The notes beneath the pieces were generated by a model, which was given only the letters and a program-made list of their open reading frames with translations, did no database searches and was not told the origin of the DNA. A stretch of DNA of 64,000 nucleotides from Haberlea rhodopensis. Its lineage: Eukaryota; Streptophyta; Magnoliopsida; Lamiales; Gesneriaceae. The position numbers and the translations under genes were made by a program. Every line of letters starts with the position of its first letter. Within the stretch, counting starts at the first letter, position 1. The stretch spans positions 1 to 64,000 of the forward strand of contig CAJQUN010001113.1 in assembly GCA_907163345.1 (NCBI GenBank). The letters are read 5' to 3'. Positions 47,830 to 60,309 of the stretch are shown piece by piece.

Positions 47830-48826
47830 AGAGTCCAGCAAGTTCGAAGCTCAGAGTGGTTTCTGGACAGTGGATGCTCTAGACATATGACAGGGAATGC
47901 TACCCTGCTGTCTGAACTGGTTGACATCTCAGGACCAAAAATAACATTTGGGGACAACGCGAAAGGTAGAACCGTGGGTAAGGGTAAGATTATCCACGGT
48001 AACGTTATCATCAAAGACATTTTGCTGGTAGAAAACTTGTGCTACAATTTGATTAGTATCAGTCAATTATGTGACAATGGCTATTCAGTAGAATTCAACC
48101 AACACACCTGCACAATTAAGACTGATGATTGTAATTCTCTAATCGTAGGAAAAAGGCATGAGAACACCTATATGATTGATTGGAACTTTAATCAACCTGC
48201 CTCCCCTACTTGCTTTGCTGCTTTGAATTACTCCAAAAATTGGCTTTGGCACAAGCGGTTGAGTCACTTAAACTTTAAAACTATTGCCAGTCTTCGTAAA
48301 CTTGACCTGGTTGTTGGACTGCCCCAAATCGAGTTCTCAAAAGATAAGATCTGTTCAGCCTGCCAATTGGGTAAGCAAATCAGATCCACCTTTAAGAACA
48401 AAGGGAGTAAATCTTCTTCTCGGTACCTAGAGTTGCTGCACATGGATCTTTTTGGTCATATACCAGTAACAAGTCTAGGGGGAATGAAGTACACTCTAGT
48501 GTTGATAGATGATTATTCTCGCTTTACGTGGGTCTTATTTCTGAGTGGTAAAGATCAGGCTACTCCAAAGCTGATCAAGCTACTCAAGAGACTACAAAAT
48601 GAGAAATCATATGGGATAGATAGAATTCGCAGTGACAAGGGTACAGAATTTACCAATCAATCACTCGAATCATATCTAGATTACCTAGGTATCAAACACG
48701 AATACTCTGCTGCAAGAACACCACAGGAAAATGGAGTTGGTGAGCGTAGGAACCGCACTTTGAAAGAAGCTGCGCGAACTATGCTAGCAGAATCCAATAT
48801 TCGCAGAGGTTTTGGGCAGAAGCAGT
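47830..48826 (+). pseudogene. Sirevirus D protease and integrase, cut by a solo LTR
   Basis: The protease motif Phe-Leu-Asp-Ser-Gly-Cys-Ser lies at 47860-47880 in the same frame as the long open stretch from 47887. The integrase zinc region (Trp-His-Lys-Arg-Leu-Ser-His ... Cys-X2-Cys) and core are complete, with Asp in His-Met-Asp, Asp in Arg-Ser-Asp-Lys-Gly and Glu in Gly-Glu-Arg-Arg-Asn. The frame is broken at 48827 by the solo LTR and resumes at 50379. Confidence 0.9.
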
Positions 48827-50373
48827 TGATAGGCTTAGAATTAAAGTGTTTTTAGCTGTAATGTCTTCCCATTTTTCATACTTTTTTCCTGGATGATATT
48901 ATGCTTGTTGGTGTTTATTTGTCTATTTCAGGAAAATTAGTTGGAAATGGAAGAAATGAGCTAAATTGAAGAAAAAGGGCGAAATCGAGGCGAGAAAGAG
49001 TTGAAATTGAGGAAGTGGGATTTTAGGAATCTCGATCGATCGAGAATATTTCTCGATCGATCGAGCTAGACAGTGTGCTGAGAAGAAAAGAATTTCAAGT
49101 CTCGATCGATCGGAACAATGTTTCGATCGATCGAGCGAGGCAGTAACTTCAGAGCTAATTTTATCAAAGTCTCGATCGATCTGAAGGAAATCTCGATTCG
49201 ATCGAGCGAGGCAGTAAGTTTCAAAGGCTGACATGAACAGTGCACCGATCGATCGGACGCAATTCTCAATCGATCGATACGCAAATCCGGGATAATCTTA
49301 TCTTCCATTTTTGAATGGATTTTCGAGGGTTTAAAGGGGGAAATCATTTCATTCCAAAAGGACAGCAGATCAGACGCCCATCTCTCACAAAAGAGGAACC
49401 CTAGCCGCCGCCAAGAAGGAGATTCAATCTCCGTTCTTCGTCCAAAGTCGAGCCAATCCATTCCGGAGTGCAAGGAAGGAGCAAGAGAAGAAATCACGGT
49501 GCAACGCACTGATTCATCCACCGTTTATCGTATTTCTAAACTTTGATTTCGTTGATTTTCAATTCCATTTGATGTTTTTGAGGTCGAGAGACAATTAAAC
49601 TCTTATGTATTTGATTTGAATTAAATCTAGTTTATTTTATCGAGTTTTAGTTTCGTTGTGTTTGATTATTGATTCAATTGTGTTTGAGCGCATGGATTGC
49701 TATTGTTCATAAATTAATTGTTTGTGTAGATCAAAGCCTAGCTAACTTTGATTGAATATGAGAGTTATAACCGAGATCGAGAGATAACGTTGTAACATGC
49801 TCCATTAATTTATGATGTATGTTACGATTGAGATCGAGAGATGATATCGCATACGTGAGAACTTGGAATCGAGAGATTTAGAGTTATAAGGTTTTGACGA
49901 TTTATGCAATATTGAATTAGTAAATAGGTGCACGAGAGTGACTTATTCTAATTTAGTGTTAGTTTCTTTACAGCTCGAGAGAGTGTATCGAATAATAGCG
50001 AAAACCTTTCACCTTTAGAATCAATTGGTTGATAATCTGATAATTCAGTTGAGTCATTAAAGATAACATAGTTAAACGACGAGCTTGATAGATTTCTCGA
50101 GTGACTTACCTTTGCATATCCGGAACCATTCATTTTATTGTTTCTTGTTTATTTTTCGGTCCTTAGTTTAATTTGGCTTTAGTTAATCAACTTCTTTAAT
50201 CGTAGGCTAAATATAATTTTATTAATCTTATTTGGTACTTATACGGTAGTCCCTGTGGATTCGACAACCCCGACTTAATTTTCACTATACTAAAACTTGA
50301 CAACCGTGCACTTGCGGTAGAATCGCTTTACACTATTCTTTGAAAAATCTTTTGTTTAAAAATAAAGCGGTCA
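48827..50373 (+). mobile_element. Solo LTR of Athila-like family A inside Sirevirus integrase
   Basis: It starts TGATAGGC, ends GCGGTCA and is 1547 bp long, flanked by GCAGT (48822-48826 and 50374-50378). There is no primer site or internal DNA. It is clearly diverged from element A, so it is an older or different member of the family. Confidence 0.93.
49033..49276. promoter_or_regulatory. Four palindrome pairs in solo LTR A
   Basis: Cores start at 49033/49054, 49103/49124, 49173/49194 and 49246/49267, 21 bp apart in every pair; pair intervals are 70, 70 and 73 bp. Sequences between the cores differ much more from element A than the cores do. One core has a 1-bp insertion and two have single changes. 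Confidence 0.7.
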
Positions 50374-50378
50374 GCAGT

Positions 50379-52616
50379 CAACACAGCTTGTTATACACAA
50401 AACAGATCAATGATTACTAAATGAGCAGACAAAACTCCATATGAGATCTGGAATGGCAGTAAGCCAAATATTTCTTATTTCCATGTGTTTGGTTGCAAAT
50501 GCTTTATTCACAACAATGGAAAAACTCATCTCACCGCTTTTGATGCTAAATCTGATGCTGGAATATTTCTTGGCTATTCTACTGTTAGTAAAGCTTTCAG
50601 AGTATTCAACAACAGGACTCTTACCATAGAAGAATCCATTCATGTTAAATTTGATGAGTCTGCAGACAGCACTGAAAACGACTTACGAATCAACAATTTG
50701 AGCAATCGACTGGAAAACACAGTCATTGATGATCCAAGTGATGGAGAAGAAGATCCATATAGAAGGATTGACTGCAGCTTAGAGCCAGAAGTTCCAGAAG
50801 CACAGGCAGACGAACCTGATGATCAACAGGAACTGGAACCTACTGACACTGGAACCAGGCTGATTCCTACTGCAGTGGATGGAGACAATGCACAAAATGA
50901 ACCAGCCGATTCTCCTGAGCAACCATCCAAAATCACTACAACTGAAGAAGTCAATCCCCTTGGACCTCCGCTCCGGTGGAAGAAGGATCATCCACCCGGG
51001 CAGGTCATCGGTAACCCTCTTGCTCCTCTGCGTACCAGAGGACAGATGATCAATGAATTCCTTCATACAACATTCATTTCTCACATAGAACCTAAGAAGA
51101 TTGATGAAGCTATCCTAGATCCTAGCTGGGTAGAAGCAATGCAGGAAGAGCTGAATCAATTTCAGAGGAATAATGTTTGGCATTTAGTTCCACGTCCATC
51201 GCATCACACAGTAATTGGCACTAAATGGGTTTTTAGAAACAAGTTAGATGAGAATGGTGCAGTAATCAGGAATAAAGCAAGATTAGTTGCACAGGGATAC
51301 AGGCAGGAAGAAGGCATTGATTTCGATGAAACCTTTGCCCCTGTAGCCCGATTAGAAGCCATTCACATATTTCTTGCCTTTGCTGCATTTATGGACTTCA
51401 AAGTCTATCAGATGGACGTTAAGAGTGCTTTTCTTAACGGTAATCTCCAGGAAGAAGTTTATGTTGAACAACCCCCTGGATTTGAAAGCCATCTACAACC
51501 CTCTTATGTTTATCATCTGAACAAAGCTTTGTATGGTCTGAAGCAAGCTCCCCTTGCATGGTATGAAACGCTGTCAAAATACTTGATTGAACACGACTTC
51601 ACCATGGCACTGTGGATAAAACTTTATTCAAATTTACAAAGGGTGACCATACTCTGCTAGTTCAGATATATGTTGATGACATCATTTTTGGCAGTACTAA
51701 CCCAAAACTATGTGAAAGATTTTCAAAGATAATGCAGGACCAATTTGAAATGAGCATGATGGGAGAACTATCGTTTTTCCTAGGATTGCAAGTCAAACAA
51801 TCCAATGAGGGAATTCTGATAAATCAATCCAAGTATACCAAAGAGCTTCTGAAGAAGTATGGGATGAATACCAGCTCAGCTGCTGCTACACCTATGAGCT
51901 CATCTGCAAAGCTTGATTTGGATGAATCTGGAATACCAGTAGATGAGAAAATGTATCGCGGTATCATTGGTTCATTACTCTACTTAACAGCCAGTAGACC
52001 TGACATCATGTTTGCAGTTTGCATCTGTGCTTGATTTCAAGCCAATCTCAAGAAATCTCATTTCACAGCAACTAAACGCATTCTGAAGTACTTAAAAGGG
52101 ACTGAGAATGTCGGTCTATGGTATCCAAAGGACTCCACTTTCAATCTTATCGGATACTCAGATGCAGACTATGCTGGATGCAAAATTGACAGGAAGAGTA
52201 CCAGTGGGTACTGTCAGTTTTTAGGAGATAGACTTATTTCATGGGGATGCAAGAAGCAAACTTCCATTGCTACCTCTACAGCTGAAGCAGAATACCTTGC
52301 TGCTGGAAGTTGCTGCGCTCAGCTGCTCTGGATTCAACAACAATTGAGAGACTATGGCATTGAGTCAACTGAAGCTCCAATCTTCTGTGACAATACATCT
52401 GCCATAGCCATTACTTACAATCTAGTGCTCCACTCTCGAACAAAGCATATCGACATACGTCATCACTTCATCAGAGACCACGTAATGAAGAAGGAGATTC
52501 GACTGGAGTACATATCTACTGAGCAGCAAGAGGCAGATATTTTTACCAAGCCCCTACCGGATGCAAAATTCTCTTACTTCCGGAATATCATTGGATTAAT
52601 TGATATTTCCTCTTAA
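50379..52616 (+). pseudogene. Sirevirus D integrase tail, reverse transcriptase and RNase H
   Basis: After the solo LTR the integrase C-terminal part, an acidic linker and RT run open from 50485 to about 51600, with a 1-base shift near 51605. The catalytic box Tyr-Val-Asp-Asp is intact (51669-51680). A TGA at 52033-52035, probably from CGA, precedes RNase H, which has Tyr-Ser-Asp-Ala-Asp, Ala-Glu-Ala-Glu-Tyr and Asp-Asn-Thr-Ser motifs and ends at TAA 52614-52616. Confidence 0.9.
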
Positions 52617-52911
52617 TTCGTATTTATTTACTGTTATTAAATTCAGGGGGAATCGTTTGTATGTAACTGCATATTTTCAGAGGGAATTTTTGGTAAAAAT
52701 TTCCTATAATGTTGCCTGGCTGGTAACACAATGGTCCACTGCAGTGGATGCTACTATACCAGTAGATGTCTACATACCAGTGAATGTTACTATATAAGCC
52801 TTGCTGACTTATACCTTCCCTTTTTAGCAACCAGCTGGGACGTCGGAATTCAAATTATTTATTTTCTTTCTTTTATGCTCAGCTCCTACCATCCCTCCTA
52901 TTCCAAGTGTT

Positions 52912-53304
52912 GTGGAAATGGTTTCCACAGGTGAACCCACTTTGGATGATGCCTCACCTCAACCGGATATGGACATTGATTCCATAGATGTTGACATCGT
53001 CATTCACAATGTAATTACCCAGGTTACCCCATCCATACCAATCCCTTCCTCAACTCATACAGTAACACCTAACCATTCCCCTGTTACCTCTGCACATGCT
53101 GCACTCACTGATGATTGCCAAATCACACATCAAGTTGAACCCCTTGTCCCTCCAACTCACCCTGAAACCCAACTCTCCCCACAAGTTGAACCCCTTGCTC
53201 ACCCAACAACCTCTGAACTTAACCCCTCAACCTCAAAAATTCATCCAGCTGCTACCTCCCCTGGACGCTGCGTGTCCTCAACTACAGCTGATGCTCACAC
53301 CAGC
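52912..53304 (+). pseudogene. Sirevirus D env-like ORF, first part
   Basis: The frame starts at ATG 52912, about 300 bp after pol, and is rich in Pro, Ser and Thr. Element C interrupts it at CCAGC (53300-53304), and the reading frame continues in phase at 60310. No signal peptide or membrane segment is evident. The role of this ORF in Sireviruses is unknown; env-like is a positional label. Confidence 0.7.
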
Positions 53305-54823
53305 TGCCTCTCTGATGTCAGCCCGGGCTGATTTATGAAAGTCAAATGTTATAACGTTACCGAAATTTTTCGGTTCGGTTTTCGGTTTTTTTTTTTAAAA
53401 AAAGTCTAATCGTATATTTGTGTAAATGTAGGAAAATGTGAAGAAATCAAGCTAAAATGATGAAATAATGAGTAAAGTTGAAGAAAAGAGGAAAAAACCG
53501 GAATCAAAGACACATGTTGCTCCTTTCTCATCAAATTTATATATGTTCAAGCCATGTTTTGGAAATGTGGTCCATAGAAAAGTTGTAGATCTTTGAGTTA
53601 TCTTCGCGTGGACAGCTGACTCGTCAAATTCGGAGTTTGTATGTGAAAGTTATGGCCAAAATACAAAACTCGCCAGAAAAATGGAAAATCAGGCGTAAAG
53701 ACGCCATTTCTAGGCGTACCTACGCCAGTGCTACGGGAATTTAGGCGTAGTTACGCCATTTTAGGCTTAATTACGCCAATATGATTTTGGAAAGTTAAAA
53801 TTCTTGATTTCTTTCCTTTCCACATGGATTTTACCCTACTCCATCAGCCTCCATACTTCATATACACAATTTTTACCTCATATTAAGCATAATTTCATAC
53901 CTTATAATATTTTTTAGATTTTAGATATTTCTTCTTTGAATTTTTGTGAAGAACGCTTGAAGAACGAGAACGGAATCGACAAGCCGGAATCGTGACTATT
54001 CTTAGTAATTTCTTTTCCTTTGTTATTTTAATGTTTTCGAATAATATGTTGTTGATTTTAGATTCAATTATGCTAGGCTAAAACCCTTCGATTCTTGGTT
54101 GAAGGGATACATGCTTTTGGAATTGAACCTTTTATGAAAATTCGGTTTGATTGTTGAATTAAATTTCGATTTCAATTTGTTTCTCAGATTTCGAATTCCA
54201 TGATTGTTGTGTTTGTGTATTAGACCGATCACCTAATATTCAATTGCATAATCGATAGTTTGTTAAGAAACAACTAAGATCAATAATTAACCGGCTGTAG
54301 GTGTTGTTGAATTCTTAGGAGAAACGGTTGAGTAATCAATTTTAACGGCTGTAGTTTTCATTGATTAGATTTATCGAACTCATTAGTTTTGAAACTATCA
54401 TTGATTTAATCATTAACGGCTGTAGTGGTGATTAGAGATTTGGTAAGGGTTGAATTGAATGCTGTTTTCTCTTTGACTACGAATAAGATGAGTAGGAATT
54501 GAATTTCCAATCGATAGATAATTGAAAGGATTCGAATGTTTTGATTTGATGATTAAAAGATAATTTTCCAAAAGTACGGTTACCTGGAAACCAAGAATCG
54601 CTTCACTCTCATAAGTTTACTCATCTTAGTAATCTCGTTAATTAGTTTAATTTTAGAATTTGCTTAGTAGTAATCATTCATCCTAAAACCCCCTTGTTAC
54701 TATTCGTTTTTGGCACAAAATAAATTTACCTTCCCTATGAGATCGATCCCTACTTCCACTACTACATATTTTTGTCATTAACTGAAGAAGGGTTAATTTG
54801 GGCGTACACGATAAACGCTACCA
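53305..54823 (+). mobile_element. 5' LTR of element C with a foreign first 100 bp
   Basis: From about 53408 it matches the 3' LTR closely. The first 103 bp do not align to the 3' LTR start (TGATGTGACTAG) and include a CGGTTCGGTTTTCGG stretch and a T/A run. The LTR ends CTACCA. A TATA-like TATACAC lies at 53861-53867. Confidence 0.82.
53692..53777. promoter_or_regulatory. Two pairs of GGCGTA-NN-TACGCC palindromes in C 5' LTR
   Basis: Units start at 53692/53713 and 53744/53764: 21 and 20 bp within pairs and 52 bp between pairs. The palindrome sequence is unrelated to CGATCGATCG, but the geometry equals that of family B. The array ends 83 bp before the TATA-like box. Confidence 0.7.
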
Positions 54824-54911
54824 AATTTTGGCGCCGTTGCCGGGGAGGGCAACATTTATTTGTGTCGATTTTTTTTATTTTTTTATCCAGCATTACTACT
54901 TTGGTTTGTTA

Positions 54912-57377
54912 ATGAGTACAGGTGGATCGTTCAATCACAAAGATAACTTTCACTACGATCCTGAGATTGAGAGGACGCTACATCAGAGAAGGAGAGAAGC
55001 AAGGCTGCTTGAAGAGGAAGAAAGGAACAACATGGCTGCAAATCAAAGCTTGAGGCAGCTCGCAAATCCTAACTTGGATCAACAGCCGCTCTGCATCAGT
55101 TTCCCTGCTCTGGCCGATAACGTAAACTTCGAACTTAAATCTGGTTTAATTCACTTATTGCCAGCTTTTCATGGTCTTGCAGGTGAAAACCCGCATAAGC
55201 ATCTGATGGAATTCCACATGGTGTGCACTACCATGAAGCCGACCGGAATCACTGAGGATTAAATAAAGCTAAGAGCGTTCCCGTTTTCTCTAAAGGACGC
55301 TGCAAAAGACTGGCTCTTCTACTTACCATCCGGATCGATCACCACGTGGACTGACTTACAAAGAGTATTCCTAGAAAAGTACTTCCCAGCTTCAAGGGCA
55401 ACGAATTTGAGGAAAGAGATATATGGTGTGAAGCAGCTCTACGAGGAATCACTACACGAGTACTGGGAGAGATTCAAGAAGTTGTGCGCAAGTTGTCCAC
55501 AACACCAGATAAGTGAACACCTTCTCATCCAATACTTTTATGAAGGTTTACTTTCTTCTGACAGGAACTTAGTGGATGCGGCAAGCGGAGGAGCATTTAT
55601 AGACAAAACAGCGGAGGAAGCTAGAAGGTTGATAGCTAACATGGCGGCCAACTCCCAACAATTCGGATCTGTGCGCCATGGACAACCGCAAAGAAAAGAG
55701 GTAAACGTATCAAACTTAGAACAACAACTGATAGACCTCACTTTTCTTGTGCGTGGTATGGCAGGTGGAAATGTAGGAAAGACAAAGCCGTGTGGAATCT
55801 GTCTGGCTGCGAACCATTCCACAGACGTATGCCCCTCACTACAAGAGACAACCACGGAGAACGTAAATGCTGCAGGAGGATTCCCAGGTCCCCCACAAAG
55901 GAATTATGACCATCCAACAAACAACTCCAATCAAGGGTGGAGGGACCATCCGAACCAAGGCTATAGAAACCCACAGATGCACCAACCTCAACCCTACAGA
56001 CCGCCATATCAGCGACCTCCACCACCGCCAGTGCACCCTCCTTCTGACAGGTTAGAACATAGCATCCAAATTATTGCTGAAAATAGCTTACAATTTCAAC
56101 AGGAGACGAGGGCAAGCATCCAGAGCTTGACGACGCAGATGGGACAATTGGCAACTTCAATCAGCAAGATCGAAGCAAGGATTTCAAATGGACTGCCATC
56201 ACAACCAGAGATGAACCCCCGGGAAAATGTGAGTGCTATCACAATGAATGTGAATGAAGATGCAGCTGAAGAAAAGGTGGTACTGACACCACCCCAAAAA
56301 GAAGAGATGACGGCGACAGAGGCAGATGTTGAAGAGCCAATGCAAGGGGAGGAACCACGAGGTAAGTACCACAAACTTTCTGAATATAAAGAACCACCCC
56401 CTTTCCCCCAAGCATTGAAGGACAATAGGAAAGGTGCCGGACTCAAAGGCCTCTACGAGATGAGTCCACGCTACAAAGAGCAAGCCCCATTGCATGAAAC
56501 CGTGAATGAGGATCGAAACAAGGAACACAAGGGGCAGCCCAAGGTCGAGCTCAATGACAATGTTTCGGCGGATAACCAAAGAAGCATCCCCATTAAATGC
56601 AAGGACCCAGGTATGTTCTTTATCCCATGTGAGATTAGAGGTATTAAGATTGAGAATGCTATGCTCGATTTAGGGTCGTCCATAAATGTCTTGCCTTACT
56701 CAATGTACTCTCAACTGAAGATGGGACCTTTACAAAGAAATAGAGCAGTTATTCGCTTAGCTGATAAATCCATGGTCATACCTAAGGGGATAATAGAGGA
56801 CGTAGTTGTGCATGTAAAGAATTTGGTCTTCACAGCCGATTTCTATGTCTTAGACATGAGAAATGGTGATCCTTCTAGTCTAATTATTTTAGGAAGACCA
56901 TTCTTGAAATCATCAAATTCAGTAATCAATATGAATAGCGGTTTGATAACCATGGAGTCTAATGGTGAAATTGAAAAATTCAACATGTATGAACCCATTA
57001 AACCTCTTGAGCATTCTAGTTACGCTATTGATGTACATGATGATTATGATTCTGATTTTGATAATGATGAGTTGTGGGAAATGGGAAAGGCTACTGATGG
57101 CCTTGACGAGAAGAGAGGTATGGATCCTCCTCCTGTGCATACTGTTCATACTATTGCTGCTTTATCTACTCATGATACTGCTGATCCTCTTATTTCTCAA
57201 TTGCAGGATCGTACCATTGGAAAGAAGCATCCTCCGGATCGACCATGTCAATCACGTGCCGAAGGAGTAAGGACTGAGGACGACTACTCAAAGGGCAATA
57301 GGCCGAAATACCGAGGAGTGAAGAAGATATTGAGGTGGTTAAGGAAGGATAGAGCAACACTGCATCAACCACCTTGA
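54912..57377 (+). pseudogene. Element C gag-protease with one internal stop
   Basis: A single frame of 821 codons is broken only by TAA at 55260-55262, probably from CAA. I take the start at 54912, whose product begins Met-Ser-Thr-Gly-Gly. In order: gag core (Phe-Pro-Phe-Ser-Leu ... Trp-Leu-Phe-Tyr-Leu, Lys-Tyr-Phe-Pro), zinc knuckle Cys-X2-Cys-X4-His-X4-Cys (about 55788-55830), a Pro/Gln-rich linker, and retropepsin with Leu-Asp-Leu-Gly-Ser-Ser (about 56661-56680) and Leu-Gly-Arg-Pro-Phe (about 56890-56904). The basic C-terminus ends at TGA 57375-57377 where RT would begin in full elements. Confidence 0.9.
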
Positions 57378-57388
57378 TAGAGGACTGG

Positions 57389-57438
57389 CGTCGGGCCACC
57401 GACGTTAAACAGAGGCGTTGCTTGGGAGGCAACCCAAG
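57389..57438 (+). other. Twin hairpins after the gag-protease stop of element C
   Basis: Hairpin 1 has arms CGTCGG / CCGACG (57389-57394, 57399-57404). Hairpin 2 has CTTGGG / CCCAAG (57421-57426, 57433-57438) and can re-pair as GTTGC / GCAAC (57417-57421, 57429-57433), so two folds exclude each other. From general knowledge, a similar GGGAGGCAACCC hairpin follows pol in many plant gypsy elements. Confidence 0.65.
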
Positions 57439-58800
57439 GGGAGTTAGTTTCCCTTTTACCCTTTTATTTTTATTGCTTTTTAGTTGAACTTTTCTCTTCT
57501 CTTGTCTTTTTGCCTTACATTGGGGACAATGTAAGATTTAAGTATGGGGGAGGGATTAGTAGTGTGTTATTGTTTTTCTTATTGCAAAAATACAAAAAAA
57601 TCGAAAAATTTAAAATTTTGAGCTCATAGTTAGTAATGAACACATGCTTAGAATCACTATCCCATGATGAAACCTAATTGATGGCATGCATGCTTTGAAC
57701 ATAGGTGAATTGTTAATCTTGGAACACTTTGAACTCTAATGCAAAGTGTACTTTAACTTAGTAAGTTGAATATTTTGAGCACATTATTGTCATGGCTTGT
57801 GAAGTGTGCATAGCTTAGTGAAGACTGTGTAAACTTTGTGATAGTCTTAAGAAGTTTCTAATACATGCTAGAACTTAACTACATGCTCTTTGAGGCGTAT
57901 GTCTAGACTACTTGCAAACATGAAAGTGATATAGGCGATCTTTGATGCGTTTGTGCCTTTCAAGCCTACCATGTAAACAAAATCATTCTCTAGTACCTAT
58001 TTTGAGCCTTAAATGTAAAAGAATGGTAGTATGCTAAGCATACTAAAGACCCCCATTCAACATTCCTTGACTAGCTTATCATCCTACCCTTTTAGCCTAA
58101 ATATGATTTTAATCCATACCTTTTAAGGGAGTATGATGTATTTCATTCAAATGCACTTGAAATCATTGAAGTATATTTGTGAGCTTAATTGTCAAAAGAA
58201 TGGAATGCATGAAAGAAAAAGGGATGCCTTGAAAAAAATAGATAAAAATATGACTCCAAGGGGAGCCAAGGCACAAAAGAAGAAAAGTGTTGAAATAAAC
58301 CTTGTGAAAAAGAACGAAGTTGAAAAATTCATACAAGAAGAGAAGCTTTTAGTGTGCATTTCATCATACTCTCTTGTTTGAATATCCTTACCCTTTCTTT
58401 CATAAGCCAATACCTAGGCCAAGCTACAAGCTAATAAAGACCTACTTGATTTATGTTTGCAAAGTAGCTAAGATAGTGGAGAAGAGTGTGCAAGTGAGCT
58501 TATACTTGTGTTAGTGTATGACTTGAACTATTATGGCTTTGCATATTTTGAATCTATAATTTGTACACAACACTTGTTTATGACCACACACACACGTTCA
58601 CTACTTCGTTGGGTACGAAATGTTTAGGGATTGAACTTGTTCCGCTGTTAACTTTTCACCGCCGTTCATTATTATGCATGTTAAAATTGTTGAGGCAGTA
58701 AAGTGAGGACAAGTTGCTTTGTTATGAACCTATGAGCCAACCAAAAATATTGTAGTTTTGCTTGTTTACTCGAGGTCGAGTAAAGAGTAAGTATGGAGTT
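57439..58800 (+). other. Long 3' UTR of element C
   Basis: No coding signal. It holds the GCGATCTTTGATGCG to CAAGCCTACC block (about 57934-57970) and the hairpin GAATGG - AGTATGC / GCATACT - CCATTC (58021-58058), both shared with A and B'. A purine-rich GAGTAAAGAGTAAGTATGGAG tract precedes the LTR; its G-run is weaker than in A and B. Confidence 0.65.
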
Positions 58801-60304
58801 TGATGTGACTAGAAATAGACACATCTATTGCGCTTAATTGTCTACGATTTGGTATATTTTGATGAATAAATTGATACATATGCTACCTAATCGTATATTT
58901 GTGTAAATGTAGGAAAATGTGAAGAAATCAAGCTAAAATGTTGAAAGAATGAGTAAAGTTGAAGAAAAGAGGAAAAAACCGGAATCAAAGACACATGTTG
59001 CTCCTTTCTCCTCAAATTTATATATGTTCAAGCCACGTTTTGGAAATGTGGTCCATAGAAAAGTTGTAGATCTTTGAGTTATCTTCGCGTGGACATCTGA
59101 CTCGTCGAATTCGGAGTTCGTATGTGAAAGTTATGACCAAAATACAAAACTCGCCAGAAAAATGGAAAATCAGGCGTAAAGACGCCATTTCTAGGCGTAC
59201 CTACGCCAGTGCTACGGGAATTTAGGCGTAGTTACGCCATTTTAGGCGTAATTACGCCAATATGATTTTGGAAAGTTAAAATTCTTGATTTCTTTCCTTT
59301 CCACATGGATTTTACCCTACTCCATCAGCCTCCATACTTCATATACACGATTTTTACCTCATATTAAGCATAATTTCATACCTTAGAATATTTTTTAGAT
59401 TTTAGATATTTCTTCTTTGAATTTTTGTGAAGAACGCTTGAAGAACGAGAACGGAATCGACAAGCCGGAATCGTGACTATTCTTAGTAATTTCTTTTCCT
59501 TTGTTATTTTAATGTTTTCGAATAATATGTTGTTGATTTTAGATTCAATTATGCTAGGCTAAAACCCTTCGATTCTTGGTTGAAGGGATACCTGCTTTTG
59601 GAATTGAACCTTTTATGAAAATTCGGTTTGATTGTTGAATTAAATTTCGATTTCAATTTGTTTCTCAGATTTCGAATTCCATGATTGTTGTGTTTGTGTA
59701 TTAGACCGATCACCTAATATTCAATTGCATAATCGATAGTTTGTTAAGAAACAACTAAGATCAATAATTAACCGGTTGTAGGTGTTGTTGAAATCTTAGG
59801 AGAAACGGTTGAGTAATCAATTTTAACGGCTGTAGTTTTCATTGATTAGATTTATCGAACTCATTAGTTTTGAAACTATCATTGATTTAATCATTAACGG
59901 CTGTAGTGGCGATTAGAGATTTGGTAAGGGTTGAATTGAATGCTGTTTTCTCTTTGACTACGAATAAGATGAGTAGGAATTGAATTTCCAATCGATAGAT
60001 AATTGAAAGGATTCGAATGTTTTGATTTGATGATTAAAAGATAATTTTCCAAAAGTACGGTTACCTGGAAACCAAGAATCGCTTCACTCTCATAAGTTTA
60101 CTCATCTTAGTAATCTCGTTAATTAGTTTAATTTTAGAATTTGCTTAGTAGTAATCATTCATCCTAAAACCCCCTTGTTACTATTCGCTTTTGGCACAAA
60201 ATAAATTTATTTTCCCTGTGAGATCGATCCCTACTTCCACTACTACATATTTTTGTCATTAACTGAAGAAGGGTTAATTTGGGCGTACACGATAAACGCT
60301 ACCA
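58801..60304 (+). mobile_element. 3' LTR of element C
   Basis: It starts TGATGTGAC and ends CTACCA, 1504 bp. Palindromes start at 59173/59194 and 59225/59245 (21, 20 and 52 bp spacing). Here the fourth unit is complete, while in the 5' LTR it has one changed base. Outside the first 100 bp I see about a dozen differences from the 5' LTR. Confidence 0.9.
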
Positions 60305-60309
60305 CCAGC

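Larger units (their letters stand above)
53305..60304 (+). mobile_element. Athila-like element C, gag-protease only
   Basis: LTRs at 53305-54823 and 58801-60304 enclose one gag-protease frame and a long 3' UTR. The TSD CCAGC lies at 53300-53304 and 60305-60309, and the interrupted env-like frame joins in phase across it, which fixes both boundaries. The primer site (54829-54846) is complementary to tRNA-Asp. RT, RNase H and integrase are absent, so it is non-autonomous. Confidence 0.9.
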
